NCBI GenBank assembly: GCA_002456995.1
Contig: NTKC01000011.1
Location: forward strand, 1 to 50,523
From: Candidatus Thioglobus sp. MED-G25
GTDB lineage: Bacteria > Pseudomonadota > Gammaproteobacteria > Arenicellales > UBA868
DNA: 50,523 bases
Direction of reading: 5' to 3'
Position numbers and translations under genes: made by a program. Positions 25,521 to 35,428 of this stretch are shown here, piece after piece. Numbering within the stretch: the stretch's first letter is position 1; every line of letters begins with the position of its first letter. The notes beneath the pieces are model-generated. The model searched no databases. It was not told the origin of the DNA and saw nothing but the letters and a program-made list of their open reading frames with translations.

Positions 25521-25558
25521 GATTTTGGGCAAAATTGTCACTAAATCTGCCCAAAATC
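25521..25558. promoter_or_regulatory. 11-bp inverted repeat upstream of the HTH-methyltransferase gene
   Basis: GATTTTGGGCA at 25521-25531 is perfectly complementary to TGCCCAAAATC at 25548-25558, with a 16-base spacer. A T-run (CTTTTTATG) follows on the plus strand, so it could also act as a terminator, but no gene is read into it from the left. It is 49 bases upstream of the minus-strand start. Confidence 0.5.
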
Positions 25559-25574
25559 TTTTTATGACCATGTT

Positions 25575-25590
25575 TTGGGCTTTGTCCCAA
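25575..25590. promoter_or_regulatory. Palindrome TTGGG-n6-CCCAA
   Basis: TTGGGCTTTGTCCCAA, a 5-bp perfect inverted repeat with a six-base spacer. It shares GGGnTTTGTCCCAATT with the copy at 25683. Confidence 0.45.
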
Positions 25591-25682
25591 TTGTATACAC
25601 CGCATATTAGCGACATAAATAAGATTTTTATCTCATAAAACAATTAGTCACACCCTGATATTCCGAAATACAATCATTCTCC

Positions 25683-25696
25683 TGGGTTTTGTCCCA
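25683..25696. promoter_or_regulatory. Palindrome TGGG-n6-CCCA, second copy
   Basis: TGGGTTTTGTCCCA, 108 bases from the first copy and followed by ATTCGTG. Spacer length and core are the same, suggesting a repeated binding site. Confidence 0.4.
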
Positions 25697-26016
25697 ATTC
25701 GTGTGAGCACCGTCAGACTGGACCACACACTACCTATTCCAACCCCAGACGCCCGGTTGCCTTTAGCCCAGCCCGCCGCCAGGTTCGACACCGCGGGTGG
25801 CAGGTGCTAACACGAAGTGTTTGACCTCCAATCCCTACACTTCTCTTTAATTGCTCGATTGCGTTTCGAATGCCTATAACTTTGCCTGCAATTTATGAGG
25901 GTCACCCGCAAAAGCACCTGTCCAAACAACGCAATCAGGAACCGGCTATTTCGTGGCCAAGTCCTAAATAGGTGCGGCAAAAGTTTTTTCGATATACCCT
26001 CTTCCGATCTGGATAC

Positions 26017-27489
26017 GTGAAGCGTACACTTCGCGACCCCACCGACCCTTGCTGGACCGAACGCGTGCGCTACGCCCTCACTTTATTGCGAAGCCTATCT
26101 TCGCTAATGCTGTCCGTTGCCTTCCTGATGTTCGGTAACAGCATCTTTACGACGCTGCTGGCGTTGCGGGCAAAAATAGAAGGTTACCCAAACGAACTGG
26201 TTGGCTTGATGATGTCAGCCTACTTCCTTGGATTTGCAATCGGCACTTTCCGTTCGGGATTACTGATTAACCGGGTCGGCCACATCCGGGCTTTTTCCGC
26301 CATGGCTGCTATCGCGTCGATCTGCACACTGCTGGTGTTACTTATTCCAAATCCGTGGGTTTGGGTAATCTTACGAGTTGCCATGGGCATAGCCATCGCC
26401 GGACTCTTCGTGGTGGTCGAAAGCTGGCTGAATAACCGGTCAACAAACCAGGGCCGCGGTGCCGTCATGGCGATCTATATCACGATCGGTTATGCAGCAT
26501 CATCATTAGGGCAACAAACGCTGCAACTGGGTGATCCCGGCGGGTCGGAGCTTTTTCTGCTGGTCGGCATGCTGCTAGCCCTGTCACTGATTCCTGTCGC
26601 TCTGACCAGTGCCACGCATCCTGACCCCGTCGAGAAGCCCAATATCGACCTCCGAAAACTGTTTGGAGTTTCTCCAACAGCCGTCATTGGCTGCCTTGTC
26701 GCAGGGATGATTGGCAGTTCCTGGTGGGGTCTGGGCCCGATCTATGCCCAGGAAATCGGATTGAGCGTCAATCATATCGCCAGTGTGATGACAGCGGCAC
26801 TGGTAGGTGGATTGCTGCTGCAACTACCCGTAGGCCGATTGTCAGATCGGTTCGACCGTCGTACCGTTCTTTTCTGGATAACGATATTAGTTCTCATCCC
26901 GGCGGCGGTACTGCTGCTGGGTTCGATTTTGAATTTCTGGCTAATTATAATTGCTGTCGGCATCTTCTTTGGCCTGTCGTCAACCATCTACCCGCTCTGC
27001 GTGGCCTATGCAAACGACCACCTTGACTCTGCCGATGTTGTTTCTGCTAGTGGGGGATTTGTGCTTTTCTATGCCATGGGTGCGGTCAGCGGGCCATTGA
27101 TCAGTTCATTAGCCATGAGAGTGAGCGGCGCCCGAGGTTTGTTTGTTTTCATTATTACAGCAAGCGTTGCTCTGGGAATATTTATCATCTGGCGCATTCA
27201 GATCCGTCAGTGGGTGCCCATTGCTGGAAAAGAACCTTACGTTCTACAGCCAGAAGCACAGGCCCCGGGTGTTGTTAGTGAACTCGATCCGCGGGCAGAG
27301 GTAGGCGACTACTATGACGAAGGGCCGGACATAATCCCATTTTCGAATTCCGCTGAAAGCACCGAATCAACCGATCACGCGAAAGACGAACGACAGGAGA
27401 TTACTATTAAGGCACCTGATCTCCTGTCGCAGACTGATGAGACAGTGATATCCGGAGATGATGCTCGTGAGAAGCCACAAGACAGTTGA
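26017..27489 (+). CDS. MFS transporter, YcaD/UMF-like
   Basis: A membrane transporter of about 490 residues. Twelve hydrophobic segments span the first 400 residues, beginning LRSLSSLMLSVAFLMFG. Typical MFS motifs are SGLLINRVGHIRAF in the first loop and VGRLSDRFDRR in the second half. The last 90 residues are acidic and soluble (GDYYDEGPDIIPFSN and beyond), longer than in most relatives. I start at the GTG at 26017; GTG 25972 is an alternative, and neither has a strong ribosome site. It is divergent from the HTH-methyltransferase gene. The substrate is unknown. Confidence 0.75.
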   Translation: MKRTLRDPTDPCWTERVRYALTLLRSLSSLMLSVAFLMFGNSIFTTLLALRAKIEGYPNELVGLMMSAYFLGFAIGTFRSGLLINRVGHIRAFSAMAAIASICTLLVLLIPNPWVWVILRVAMGIAIAGLFVVVESWLNNRSTNQGRGAVMAIYITIGYAASSLGQQTLQLGDPGGSELFLLVGMLLALSLIPVALTSATHPDPVEKPNIDLRKLFGVSPTAVIGCLVAGMIGSSWWGLGPIYAQEIGLSVNHIASVMTAALVGGLLLQLPVGRLSDRFDRRTVLFWITILVLIPAAVLLLGSILNFWLIIIAVGIFFGLSSTIYPLCVAYANDHLDSADVVSASGGFVLFYAMGAVSGPLISSLAMRVSGARGLFVFIITASVALGIFIIWRIQIRQWVPIAGKEPYVLQPEAQAPGVVSELDPRAEVGDYYDEGPDIIPFSNSAESTESTDHAKDERQEITIKAPDLLSQTDETVISGDDAREKPQDS

Positions 27490-27510
27490 GCGCTTTCTGG
27501 TCGGCAGAAT

Positions 27511-28011
27511 TTAGCTGTCTGGGCTGCCTGTGTCAGCGGGCGTCATGCGAACGGCGAGAATTTCGTACCGGCGGGCACCATCAGGTGCCGTGAATTCGAT
27601 CTCATCGCCGGCAGATTTGCCGATGATTGCCTTTGCGATGGGTGAATTGTGAGAAATCAGTCCCTGATCAATGTCAGCCTCCAACTCACCCACGATTTGG
27701 TAGCTCACTTCCCGGTCCCCAGCTTCTTCCCACAAATCTACCAATGCCCCGAACACAACCTTTCCCTGAAAATTCAGCTTGCTGGGGTCAACCACCTCAG
27801 CACTGGCAAGTTTAGACTCGAGTTCCGCAATCCTGCCTTCGATAAATCCTTGTTGCTCCTTCGCCGCATGGTACTCGGCATTCTCCGATAAATCACCATG
27901 GGCCCGGGCCTCGGCGATAGCCAAGATAACATTGGGACGATCTACACGCTTGAGTTGCTGCAATTCGTTCTGCAGTCGTATCTCGCCGTCAGTCGTTAAA
28001 AGTATCCGTGT
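27511..28011 (-). CDS. greA: Transcription elongation factor GreA
   Basis: A 166-residue cleavage factor that rescues backtracked RNA polymerase. The N-terminal coiled coil has [17 protein letters not shown] with the acidic tip residues D and E, and the C-terminal FKBP-like part has [20 protein letters not shown] start at MTRILLT (28011), nine bases after GAGG; this start is inside the end of carB, a 23-base overlap. It is the last gene of the dapB-carA-carB-greA block, an arrangement known from other gammaproteobacteria. Confidence 0.93.
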   Translation of the reverse strand, partial: TRILLTTDGEIRLQNELQQLKRVDRPNVILAIAEARAHGDLSENAEYHAAKEQQGFIEGRIAELESKLASAEVVDPSKLNFQGKVVFGALVDLWEEAGDREVSYQIVGELEADIDQGLISHNSPIAKAIIGKSAGDEIEFTAPDGARRYEILAVRMTPADTGSPDS

Positions 28012-31000
28012 CATATACACATGCCTCGTGGAGAGACTGTAGCCTGTTTACTAACATTTGACTACCGCTTCTATGAGCTTCGCATGCCGCGCGTGCCGAG
28101 GCCAACGTCGTGTAATAGGGAATCTTGTATATCAGTGCGAGCCGGCGAATGGTTTGGGAATCCCGACGGCTGTATCGACTGGCTGTCGTGTTAATGATTA
28201 AGTCGAATTCATCGTCTCGAATACTGTCTGCAACATTAGGGTGGGCTTCGCTCACCTTCCTGATCACGCTGGCCGTAATACCTGCAACCTCCAAGGATTC
28301 CGCCGTCCCTTCTGTCGCCACCAGTCTGAATCCATTGATGGACAGATACCGAGCAACATCGATCACAGCCAACTGATCAACAGTTTTTACACTGATTAAC
28401 ACAGTACCTGTTGCCGGAATAAACATACCAGACGCCCGTTGAGCTTTATCAAAAGCGTCGCCCAACGTGGCGCCGACACCCATCACCTCCCCGGTACTTT
28501 TCATTTCCGGACCTAACAGAGGATCTACCCCCGGAAACTTGACGAATGGAAACACCGCTTCCTTGAGTGAAAAGTACGGTGGTGTGACTGTAGACACTAC
28601 ACCTTGCTCGGCAAGCGACTCGCCGATCATGCACCGAGCCGCTATCTTGGCCAATGGTCTGGATGTCGCCTTGGACACAAAAGGTACCGTACGTGACGCT
28701 CGAGGATTGACCTCCAGAACATAGATATCGCCATTTTTCACTGCAAACTGGGCATTCATCAGGCCCACAACCCCCAGCGCCAGTGCCAATTCGCGAGACT
28801 GCCTGCGAATCTCGGTCTGAGTGTCACTGGAAAGACTGAATGGCGGCAGTGCACACGCAGAGTCTCCAGAATGGACTCCGGCCTCCTCTATATGCTCCAT
28901 CACGCCTCCAATCATGACTTCTCTCCCATCACAGACGACATCGACATCTACCTCGATAGCATCACTGAGAAATCGATCTAACAGAACCGGAGATTCATTC
29001 GACACCTTGATCGCATGGCTGAAGTAGCGTTTAAGTTCATCACGACTGTAGACAATTTCCATCGCCCGTCCACCCAAAACATAAGAGGGGCGCACAATAA
29101 TCGGATAACTGAGGTCGTCTGCTTTTTCCAGTCCTGTTTTTTCATCCGAAGCTGTACGATTGGGAGGCTGTGTAAGGTTGAGATCATCTAACAATGTCTG
29201 AAAGTATGCACGGTCTTCAGCCTGGTGGATCGATTCAGGCGAAGTGCCGATGATAGGCACACCCGCAGCCTTAAGATCCTTCGCCAGATTGAGCGGTGTC
29301 TGGCCACCATACTGCACAATCACACCAGTCGGGTTTTCGACGTGGACTATCTCCAATACATCTTCCAGAGCAAGCGGCTCAAAATAAAGTCGATCGGATG
29401 TGTCGTAGTCGGTAGATACCGTTTCCGGATTACAGTTGACCATGATCGTTTGGTAACCGCTCGCGCTAAGTGCCATTGCCGCATGCACACAACAGTAATC
29501 AAACTCAATACCTTGACCGATTCGGTTAGGTCCTCCACCCAGGATCATGATCTTATCGGTATCAATAGGTTCGGCCTCACATTCAACTTCATAAGTGGAG
29601 TACATGTAAGCCGTCGGTGTAGCGAACTCACCGCCACACGAATCCACCCGCTTGTAGACCGGATGGACGTTCAAATCATGGCGCAACTGCCTTATCCGAC
29701 CTTCTGTCATACCCAGCAATGCTGCCAAACGAATGTCGGAAAATCCTTTGGACTTCCACAGCCGCAACTGTTTCGAATCAATCTTCCCGACAGGTGCGAG
29801 CTCGATAAGTTTTTCAGTTTCAATCAAGTCCTTGATCTCGGCTAGAAACCAAGGATCAATCCGACTGAGGTCGTAAACCTGATCGATGGTCATGCCCGAT
29901 CGGAACGCATCGCCTATGCGCCAGATTCGATGAGGATCCGGAACAGAGAGCGTCTGTTCAAAACATGCCGTCTCGGCACTGTCACTCGAGTCGGGCAGTG
30001 CCACGGGATAGAGTCCTGGTCGGCCGATTTCAAGGCCGCGCAGTGCTTTCTGAAAAGATTCCTGAAACGTCCGACCGATGGCCATCACCTCGCCAACCGA
30101 TTTCATTTGAACAGTCAGAGAAGTATCAGCCTGGGGAAACTTTTCAAAATCAAATCGTGGAATCTTGGTGACGACATAGTCGATGGTGGGTTCAAACGAT
30201 GCCGGTGTTGCACCACCGGTAATGTCATTGGCTAATTCGTCCAGGGTGTAGCCAACTGCGAGTTTTGCCGCGATCTTAGCAATCGGAAATCCCGTAGCCT
30301 TTGAAGCCAGAGCTGATGACCTGGAGACCCTGGGATTCATTTCCACAACCACCATACGCCCATCCTCAGGATTTACAGCGAATTGGACGTTCGAACCCCC
30401 GGTATCGACGCCAATTTCCCGCAACACCGAGATACTGGCATTCCTCATCAGTTGATATTCTTTATCGGTCAGCGTCTGTGCTGGGGCAACGGTGATCGAA
30501 TCGCCGGTATGCACACCCATCGCATCAATATTTTCAATCGAACAGACCACGATACAGTTATCGCGACGATCACGAACAACTTCCATCTCGTATTCCTTCC
30601 ATCCAATGATCGACTTTTCGATCAAAAGCTCATTCGTGGGTGAAGCATCCAAGCCTCTCTCACAAATAACTCGGAATTCGTTTTCATCGTAGGCTATGCC
30701 ACCCCCGCTGCCACCGAGGGTAAAGCACGGTCTGATGATCGCCGGGAACCCGGTCTGCTCCAGAGCCGAAAGTGCTTCAACCATCGAGTGCGCAAGTTGT
30801 CCGGGAACAGTGTCGAGGCCAATTGTTGCCATCGCATCGCGGAAAGCCTGCCGGTCTTCAGCCTTGTCGATTGCCTGACGGTTGGCCCCGATCATCTCGA
30901 CACTGTACCGGTCCAAAATACCCTCTCGAGCCAAGTCTAACGAACAGTTCAGCCCGGTTTGTCCACCCATTGTCGGCAACAGGGCATCGGGGCGTTCCTT

Positions 31001-31237
31001 CTGAATTACCGCCGCGATCGACTGCCAATCAATTGGCTCGATATAGGTCGCGTCGGCAAATTCGGGGTCTGTCATGATCGTGGCCGGGTTTGAATTAACC
31101 AGTACAATCCTGTACCCCTCTTCCCGCAATGCTTTACAAGCTTGGACGCCTGAGTAGTCGAACTCACAGCCTTGACCTATCACAATCGGACCCGCACCGA
31201 TAATCAGGATAGATTCGAGATCGTTTCTTCTAGGCAC
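27989..31237 (-). CDS. carB: Carbamoyl-phosphate synthase large subunit
   Basis: The 1082-residue large subunit of carbamoyl-phosphate synthase. It makes carbamoyl phosphate for arginine and pyrimidine synthesis with CarA. Two homologous ATP-grasp synthetase halves (residues about 1-400 and 550-930) are visible, each with a GPIVIGQG or GPNRIGQG glycine motif and EVNPRASR or [10 protein letters not shown]-terminal MGS-like regulatory domain follows (about 935-1080). Length is as expected. It overlaps carA by eight bases and greA by 23 bases. Confidence 0.96.
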   Translation of the reverse strand: MPRRNDLESILIIGAGPIVIGQGCEFDYSGVQACKALREEGYRIVLVNSNPATIMTDPEFADATYIEPIDWQSIAAVIQKERPDALLPTMGGQTGLNCSLDLAREGILDRYSVEMIGANRQAIDKAEDRQAFRDAMATIGLDTVPGQLAHSMVEALSALEQTGFPAIIRPCFTLGGSGGGIAYDENEFRVICERGLDASPTNELLIEKSIIGWKEYEMEVVRDRRDNCIVVCSIENIDAMGVHTGDSITVAPAQTLTDKEYQLMRNASISVLREIGVDTGGSNVQFAVNPEDGRMVVVEMNPRVSRSSALASKATGFPIAKIAAKLAVGYTLDELANDITGGATPASFEPTIDYVVTKIPRFDFEKFPQADTSLTVQMKSVGEVMAIGRTFQESFQKALRGLEIGRPGLYPVALPDSSDSAETACFEQTLSVPDPHRIWRIGDAFRSGMTIDQVYDLSRIDPWFLAEIKDLIETEKLIELAPVGKIDSKQLRLWKSKGFSDIRLAALLGMTEGRIRQLRHDLNVHPVYKRVDSCGGEFATPTAYMYSTYEVECEAEPIDTDKIMILGGGPNRIGQGIEFDYCCVHAAMALSASGYQTIMVNCNPETVSTDYDTSDRLYFEPLALEDVLEIVHVENPTGVIVQYGGQTPLNLAKDLKAAGVPIIGTSPESIHQAEDRAYFQTLLDDLNLTQPPNRTASDEKTGLEKADDLSYPIIVRPSYVLGGRAMEIVYSRDELKRYFSHAIKVSNESPVLLDRFLSDAIEVDVDVVCDGREVMIGGVMEHIEEAGVHSGDSACALPPFSLSSDTQTEIRRQSRELALALGVVGLMNAQFAVKNGDIYVLEVNPRASRTVPFVSKATSRPLAKIAARCMIGESLAEQGVVSTVTPPYFSLKEAVFPFVKFPGVDPLLGPEMKSTGEVMGVGATLGDAFDKAQRASGMFIPATGTVLISVKTVDQLAVIDVARYLSINGFRLVATEGTAESLEVAGITASVIRKVSEAHPNVADSIRDDEFDLIINTTASRYSRRDSQTIRRLALIYKIPYYTTLASARAACEAHRSGSQMLVNRLQSLHEACVYDTDTFND

Positions 31238-32372
31238 AGGCCAGTTCCGACTGGGAAGCCATCATAGCGACAAAGCGATCAAACAGGACACAGATGTCCT
31301 GCGGGCCTGGACTTGCTTCAGGATGCCCCTGAAATGAGAAAGCCCTGTGGTTGATCAGTTCGATCCCTTGAATTGACTGATCAAACAGTGAACGATGAGT
31401 CACCCGGATTGTTTGGGGAAGCATGCTCGGGTCTACCGCAAAACCATGATTCTGGCTGGTAATGAAGACCCGCTCGCTGTCCAGGTCGATCACCGGGTGA
31501 TTGGCACCATGATGGCCAAACTTCATCTTCAACGTACGGGCACCAGCCGCCAAGGCCAATAACTGGTGACCCAGGCAGATACCAAACACGGGTGTCCCCG
31601 AACGCAGTATCTCTCTGATAGCCTCGATCGCATAGACACAAGGTTCCGGGTCACCAGGGCCATTGGACAGAAATACACCGTCTGGCTCAGAACTGAGTAC
31701 ATCTTCTGCCGCGGTATCAGCTGGGACCACAGTCACTTCACAACCCCTATCGACTAAAAGTCTCAGAATATTGTGTTTAACCCCGAAATCATAAGCTGTC
31801 ACACGGTATGGTTCGTGTGGAGGCGCCCGATTGCCGTTAACGGACTGCCAGGCCCCCTGATGCCAGTGATAAGCTGAATCTGTGCTGACCTCGCGGGCAA
31901 GGTCCATCCCCTTAAGACCCGGAAATTCCCTCGCCCGGGTAAGAGCTTTTGCCTGATCGATCTCACCAGCCTGCAGGCAGGCATTCTGGCTACCTTTCAT
32001 GCGCAACAAACGAGTCAGTTTCCGGGTATCGATCCCACAGATTCCGACCACACCGTGTTTTATAAGGTATTCAGAGAGCGACCCTTCTGATCTATAGTTG
32101 CTTATGGCCTGTGGCAACGACCGAATGACCAGCCCGGACAGCCACAGGTGAGCCGATTCATTATCCTCCTGATTTACACCGGTGTTACCCACATGGGGAT
32201 AAGTCAGTGTGACAATCTGTCGAGCGTAAGAGGGGTCAGAGAGAATTTCCTGATAACCGGTCATGGAGGTGTTGAAAACAACCTCTCCTGACGTCTCGCC
32301 CACAGCTCCAATTGAAATGCCCTCGAAGACCGTTCCGTCCTCGAGAACCAATAGCGCTGTATCAGCCAGCAC
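31230..32372 (-). CDS. carA: Carbamoyl-phosphate synthase small subunit
   Basis: The 380-residue glutamine amidotransferase subunit, delivering ammonia to CarB. The catalytic cysteine is in GICLGHQLL and the His/Glu pair in HPEASPG. The N-terminal domain ([14 protein letters not shown] and [12 protein letters not shown]) is the CarB-binding part. The GTG start is preceded by AGGAGG only two bases away, closer than usual, so translation start may be slightly downstream. A hairpin terminator lies between it and dapB. Confidence 0.95.
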   Translation of the reverse strand: MLADTALLVLEDGTVFEGISIGAVGETSGEVVFNTSMTGYQEILSDPSYARQIVTLTYPHVGNTGVNQEDNESAHLWLSGLVIRSLPQAISNYRSEGSLSEYLIKHGVVGICGIDTRKLTRLLRMKGSQNACLQAGEIDQAKALTRAREFPGLKGMDLAREVSTDSAYHWHQGAWQSVNGNRAPPHEPYRVTAYDFGVKHNILRLLVDRGCEVTVVPADTAAEDVLSSEPDGVFLSNGPGDPEPCVYAIEAIREILRSGTPVFGICLGHQLLALAAGARTLKMKFGHHGANHPVIDLDSERVFITSQNHGFAVDPSMLPQTIRVTHRSLFDQSIQGIELINHRAFSFQGHPEASPGPQDICVLFDRFVAMMASQSELACA

Positions 32373-32392
32373 TACCTCCTGATTGAAGGCAC

Positions 32393-32425
32393 AAAAAAAA
32401 GAGGAAGCACCGGCTTCCTCTTTTT
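32393..32425 (-). terminator. Rho-independent terminator between dapB and carA
   Basis: GAGGAAGC at 32401-32408 pairs with GCTTCCTC at 32413-32420 (four-base loop). Read on the minus strand it is followed by eight Ts (32393-32400). It ends the dapB transcript or acts as an attenuator before carA; only 21 bases separate it from the carA start. Confidence 0.8.
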
Positions 32426-32497
32426 CTCAACTTAAGGTAATACCTCATGTTGGGATCAGTATTATAGTGAAAGCGCTCACACGGTACAACCCGTCTT

Positions 32498-33295
32498 CTA
32501 ATCCAGGCCCAGCACGTTCTCCATATTATATAGACCCGGCTTCTGCTGTGACAGCCAGACTGCAGCCCGCAACGCGCCATGGGCGAACACCATACGACTG
32601 GTTGCTTTATGCGAAATTTCTATACGCTCTCCGCTGCCGACAAACATCACGTTGTGCTCCCCGACGATATCTCCGGCGCGAATCGTTGCAAATCCGATGT
32701 CCTTGTCACCCCGCACACCAGTCTGTCCATGACGAGAAAACACCCCGGTGTCCGCCAATGTTCGATTAAGCGCTGCGGCGATAACTTCTCCCATCCGTAA
32801 AGCTGTACCCGACGGCGCATCGACTTTATTACGATGATGCGCCTCAACTACTTCTATATCCACGGTGTCACCGAGTACTTCAGCCGCTACTTCTAACAAT
32901 TTTAAACACAGATTAACGCCAACACTCATATTTGGTGCCAGAACTATCGCGATATCCTGAGCTGCCTGTTCAATCTTTTCTTGATCTTGCTTACTGAAAC
33001 CAGTAGTTCCAATCACAATCTGTCGGTGGTTCACTCGACAATATTCGATGTGTTCGACCGTAGCAGCAGGCGATGTGAATTCCACCAAGGTATCGAAGTC
33101 TGTGCTGCCGATATGGTCCGTTATGCTGACGCCATTGTTGCCAATTCCGGCCAGTTCCCCGGAATCTCGATCGATGTTGCTGCTACCGGGCTGTTCAAAC
33201 CCATGCACAACCTGTGTTCGCGGGTTTTCGTATGCTGCTTCGATCAGGGTCCGCCCCATTCTTCCGGCAGCACCTGCTATAGCCAACTGGATCAT
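32498..33295 (-). CDS. dapB: 4-hydroxy-tetrahydrodipicolinate reductase
   Basis: A 265-residue NAD(P)H-dependent reductase in lysine and diaminopimelate synthesis. The cofactor motif is GAAGRMGRT at the N-terminus. EFTSPAA and GTTGFS form the cofactor pocket, and HHRNKVDAPSGTA holds the catalytic His and Lys. Diaminopimelate is needed for the cell-wall peptide that Mpl, encoded further on, recycles. The terminator follows it. Confidence 0.95.
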   Translation of the reverse strand: MIQLAIAGAAGRMGRTLIEAAYENPRTQVVHGFEQPGSSNIDRDSGELAGIGNNGVSITDHIGSTDFDTLVEFTSPAATVEHIEYCRVNHRQIVIGTTGFSKQDQEKIEQAAQDIAIVLAPNMSVGVNLCLKLLEVAAEVLGDTVDIEVVEAHHRNKVDAPSGTALRMGEVIAAALNRTLADTGVFSRHGQTGVRGDKDIGFATIRAGDIVGEHNVMFVGSGERIEISHKATSRMVFAHGALRAAVWLSQQKPGLYNMENVLGLD

Positions 33296-33344
33296 GTCGT
33301 TGCTCCTCGTGCTGAACCTGAGAGACTAGCCGATGATAGCCCCA

Positions 33345-34322
33345 TTAAATAAGATCACGCACACCGTCGCGTTCTTCAAGCAGTTCTTGTTCAGTTTCCG
33401 ACATCCTTTCCTGACTGAACTCATCAATTTCCAATGCCTGGACTATTTCGTAGTGCCCGTCTGAACAGGTTACGGGATAGGAGTAAATCAGTTCGTCATT
33501 AATTCCATAGCTTCCGTCAGATGGAATGGCCATGCTTACCCAGTCATTCTCCGGTGTGCCATGAACCCAAGTCCGCACATGATCAACAGCAGCAGCGGCA
33601 GCTGATGCTGCACTGGATGCACCCCTCGCCTTGATGATCGCAGCGCCACGCTGTTGAACTGTCGGGATAAAGTGATCTACTACCCAGGTATGATCAACCA
33701 ACTCAGTCGCCGGTGATCCTAAGATCAAAGCGTGTCGAATATCAGGGTATTGGGTTGCGGAGTGATTACCCCAGATCGACATACGGGTAATTGTGGTTGA
33801 CGGCTTACCTGTCTGCGTGGCGAGCTGACTGATGGCTCGGTTGTGGTCCAGCCGCGTCATCGCGGTAAACTGACGCCGGTCGAGGCTGGGTGCATTGGAA
33901 GCTGCTATGAGTGCATTCGTATTGGCGGGATTACCGACAACCAGTACGCGAATATCCCGTCTTGCAACCGCATCGATTGCAGCCCCCTGAACAGAAAAGA
34001 TACGCGCATTTGCTGTCAAAAGATCCTTTCTTTCCATACCGGGACCGCGCGGTCTGGCGCCGACGAGCATTGCAAAATCTGCATCACCGAACGCGACCTC
34101 CGGTTCATCACTGGCAACAATGTCATGCACCAACGGAAACGCACCGTCTTCTATTTCCATGACTGTTCCCTGCAAAGCCTCCATGGCTGGTGGTATTTCC
34201 AGCAGTTGCAGTATGACCGGCTGATCTTGCCCGAGCATGTCACCCGAAGCGATCCTGAACAATAGGGCATAACTGATCTGACCGGCTGCACCGGTTACTG
34301 CAACTCGAACGGGTGGTTTCAT
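33345..34322 (-). CDS. mdh: Malate dehydrogenase
   Basis: A 325-residue NAD-dependent malate dehydrogenase of the cytosolic-like bacterial type, a TCA cycle enzyme. It starts [16 protein letters not shown], the NAD-binding fold. Substrate-binding arginines are in [13 protein letters not shown], and catalytic H is in [16 protein letters not shown] is eight bases before this ATG; a frame from 34394 extends 24 codons upstream without support. The direction matches dapB and the universal stress gene. Confidence 0.93.
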   Translation of the reverse strand: MKPPVRVAVTGAAGQISYALLFRIASGDMLGQDQPVILQLLEIPPAMEALQGTVMEIEDGAFPLVHDIVASDEPEVAFGDADFAMLVGARPRGPGMERKDLLTANARIFSVQGAAIDAVARRDIRVLVVGNPANTNALIAASNAPSLDRRQFTAMTRLDHNRAISQLATQTGKPSTTITRMSIWGNHSATQYPDIRHALILGSPATELVDHTWVVDHFIPTVQQRGAAIIKARGASSAASAAAAAVDHVRTWVHGTPENDWVSMAIPSDGSYGINDELIYSYPVTCSDGHYEIVQALEIDEFSQERMSETEQELLEERDGVRDLI

Positions 34323-34505
34323 ACAGAGGCTCCGAGAACGTGGTGGTGTATCAAAAACAGAATTCAGACTGGAATTGACCGGCTGTGGGTACAACCCGAA
34401 TTCTAACGCCTAGTTCACGCGTTCCCAACCCAACAAGTGGCCATCCACGTAGGGCCCACCTGTTAAATCACCTAGACTCCGAACCGATACCAATATCCCT
34501 ATCAG

Positions 34506-35351
34506 TCAGTGGGACAGCAGAATGGGCACGGTAGAGGTGTTGATCAACTCACTTGTTGGCCCCCCAAAAATCAGTTGTCTCAGGCGCGAATGCGTAAATG
34601 CACCCTTGATTATTAAGTCGGCTGAAAATTTGTCGGCCGCCTCAATCAATGCCTGGCCAACGCTGCATCCACTGTGGTCAATGGTCCGAGCTGTCGATGA
34701 AATTCCACTGGCATTTAGATGCCGACAAACGTCTTCACCAGCAGGACCCGACACCGAAGCGCCCTCGACTGTAACCACGAGTACCTCATCGATGTCTGTG
34801 AGAATAGACATCGCACCCGTCAGTGTCCTGGCGGTTTCGGTACTGCCATTCCAGGCCAGCAATATCTTTCGGCCAATAGTTGCAGGAATCTCGTCGCTTA
34901 CAATCAAAAGTGGCCGACCGCTGTCAAACATCACGGCTTCGGCAGTCGTCTTCCAATCGACAGCCGAGTCTCCGATGGACCGACCCAGAATCACTAAGTC
35001 AAACAGTCTGGAGTATTCTCCAATCCCCTCAGGCCCCGACCCAACCAGCTCGGTCCAACCCGCGCGCAAGCCCGAAGCCTCGAGGTCGCCAAGCGGAATG
35101 TCCTTCGCCTCCAGTAGCTCCAAATACTTGAGCCGCCCGGCTTCAGCCTGCTGACGGCCTTCTTCCTCAAATTCGGCCAGATAATCCCCCGGTAGGGTGA
35201 TACCTTCTCCAGCGATAATCGGCAGCATCTGGCGGCAAAACGCCCCTTCAACGTAGCCCTGGGGTCCGGCCATCTGCCGGGCAGCATCCAATACTGTTGC
35301 TGTTGGTTGCGCATTGTTGAACGGCAAAAGAATTGTATAGTGACGCATCAT
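34506..35351 (-). CDS. Universal stress family protein (two Usp-like halves)
   Basis: A 281-residue protein with a Usp-like N-terminal half and a C-terminal half ending in the ATP-binding-type GAFTHSRLRQLIFGGPTSEL, the G-x2-G-x9-G pattern of UspA. The N-terminal half lacks that pattern. Tandem Usp proteins of this length bind nucleotides and help survive starvation or oxidative stress; the exact role is unknown. AAGGAGG lies six bases before the ATG. Confidence 0.85.
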   Translation of the reverse strand: MMRHYTILLPFNNAQPTATVLDAARQMAGPQGYVEGAFCRQMLPIIAGEGITLPGDYLAEFEEEGRQQAEAGRLKYLELLEAKDIPLGDLEASGLRAGWTELVGSGPEGIGEYSRLFDLVILGRSIGDSAVDWKTTAEAVMFDSGRPLLIVSDEIPATIGRKILLAWNGSTETARTLTGAMSILTDIDEVLVVTVEGASVSGPAGEDVCRHLNASGISSTARTIDHSGCSVGQALIEAADKFSADLIIKGAFTHSRLRQLIFGGPTSELINTSTVPILLSH

Positions 35352-35428
35352 TTGCAGCCTCCTTGGGTTACCCAGTTCTCGGTACTTAGCAAATTAATTG
35401 TACCCAAGCGTCGGGCCCGTGTAGACCC

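Larger units (their letters stand above)
25473..26016. other. 544-base intergenic region with palindromes, no gene seen
   Basis: This gap separates the divergent HTH-methyltransferase and MFS genes. The first 225 bases carry three GGG...CCC palindromes (listed separately). The remainder, including the GC-rich stretch near 25730-25810, shows no credible coding region. An in-frame GTG at 25972 could extend the MFS gene. Confidence 0.6.

Noticed and set aside
29225-29845. A 206-codon plus-strand frame inside carB
   Set aside because: It lies fully opposite the strongly supported carB and matches no family; it is a shadow frame.
33843-34265. A 140-codon plus-strand frame opposite mdh
   Set aside because: It overlaps malate dehydrogenase, whose catalytic motifs are intact.
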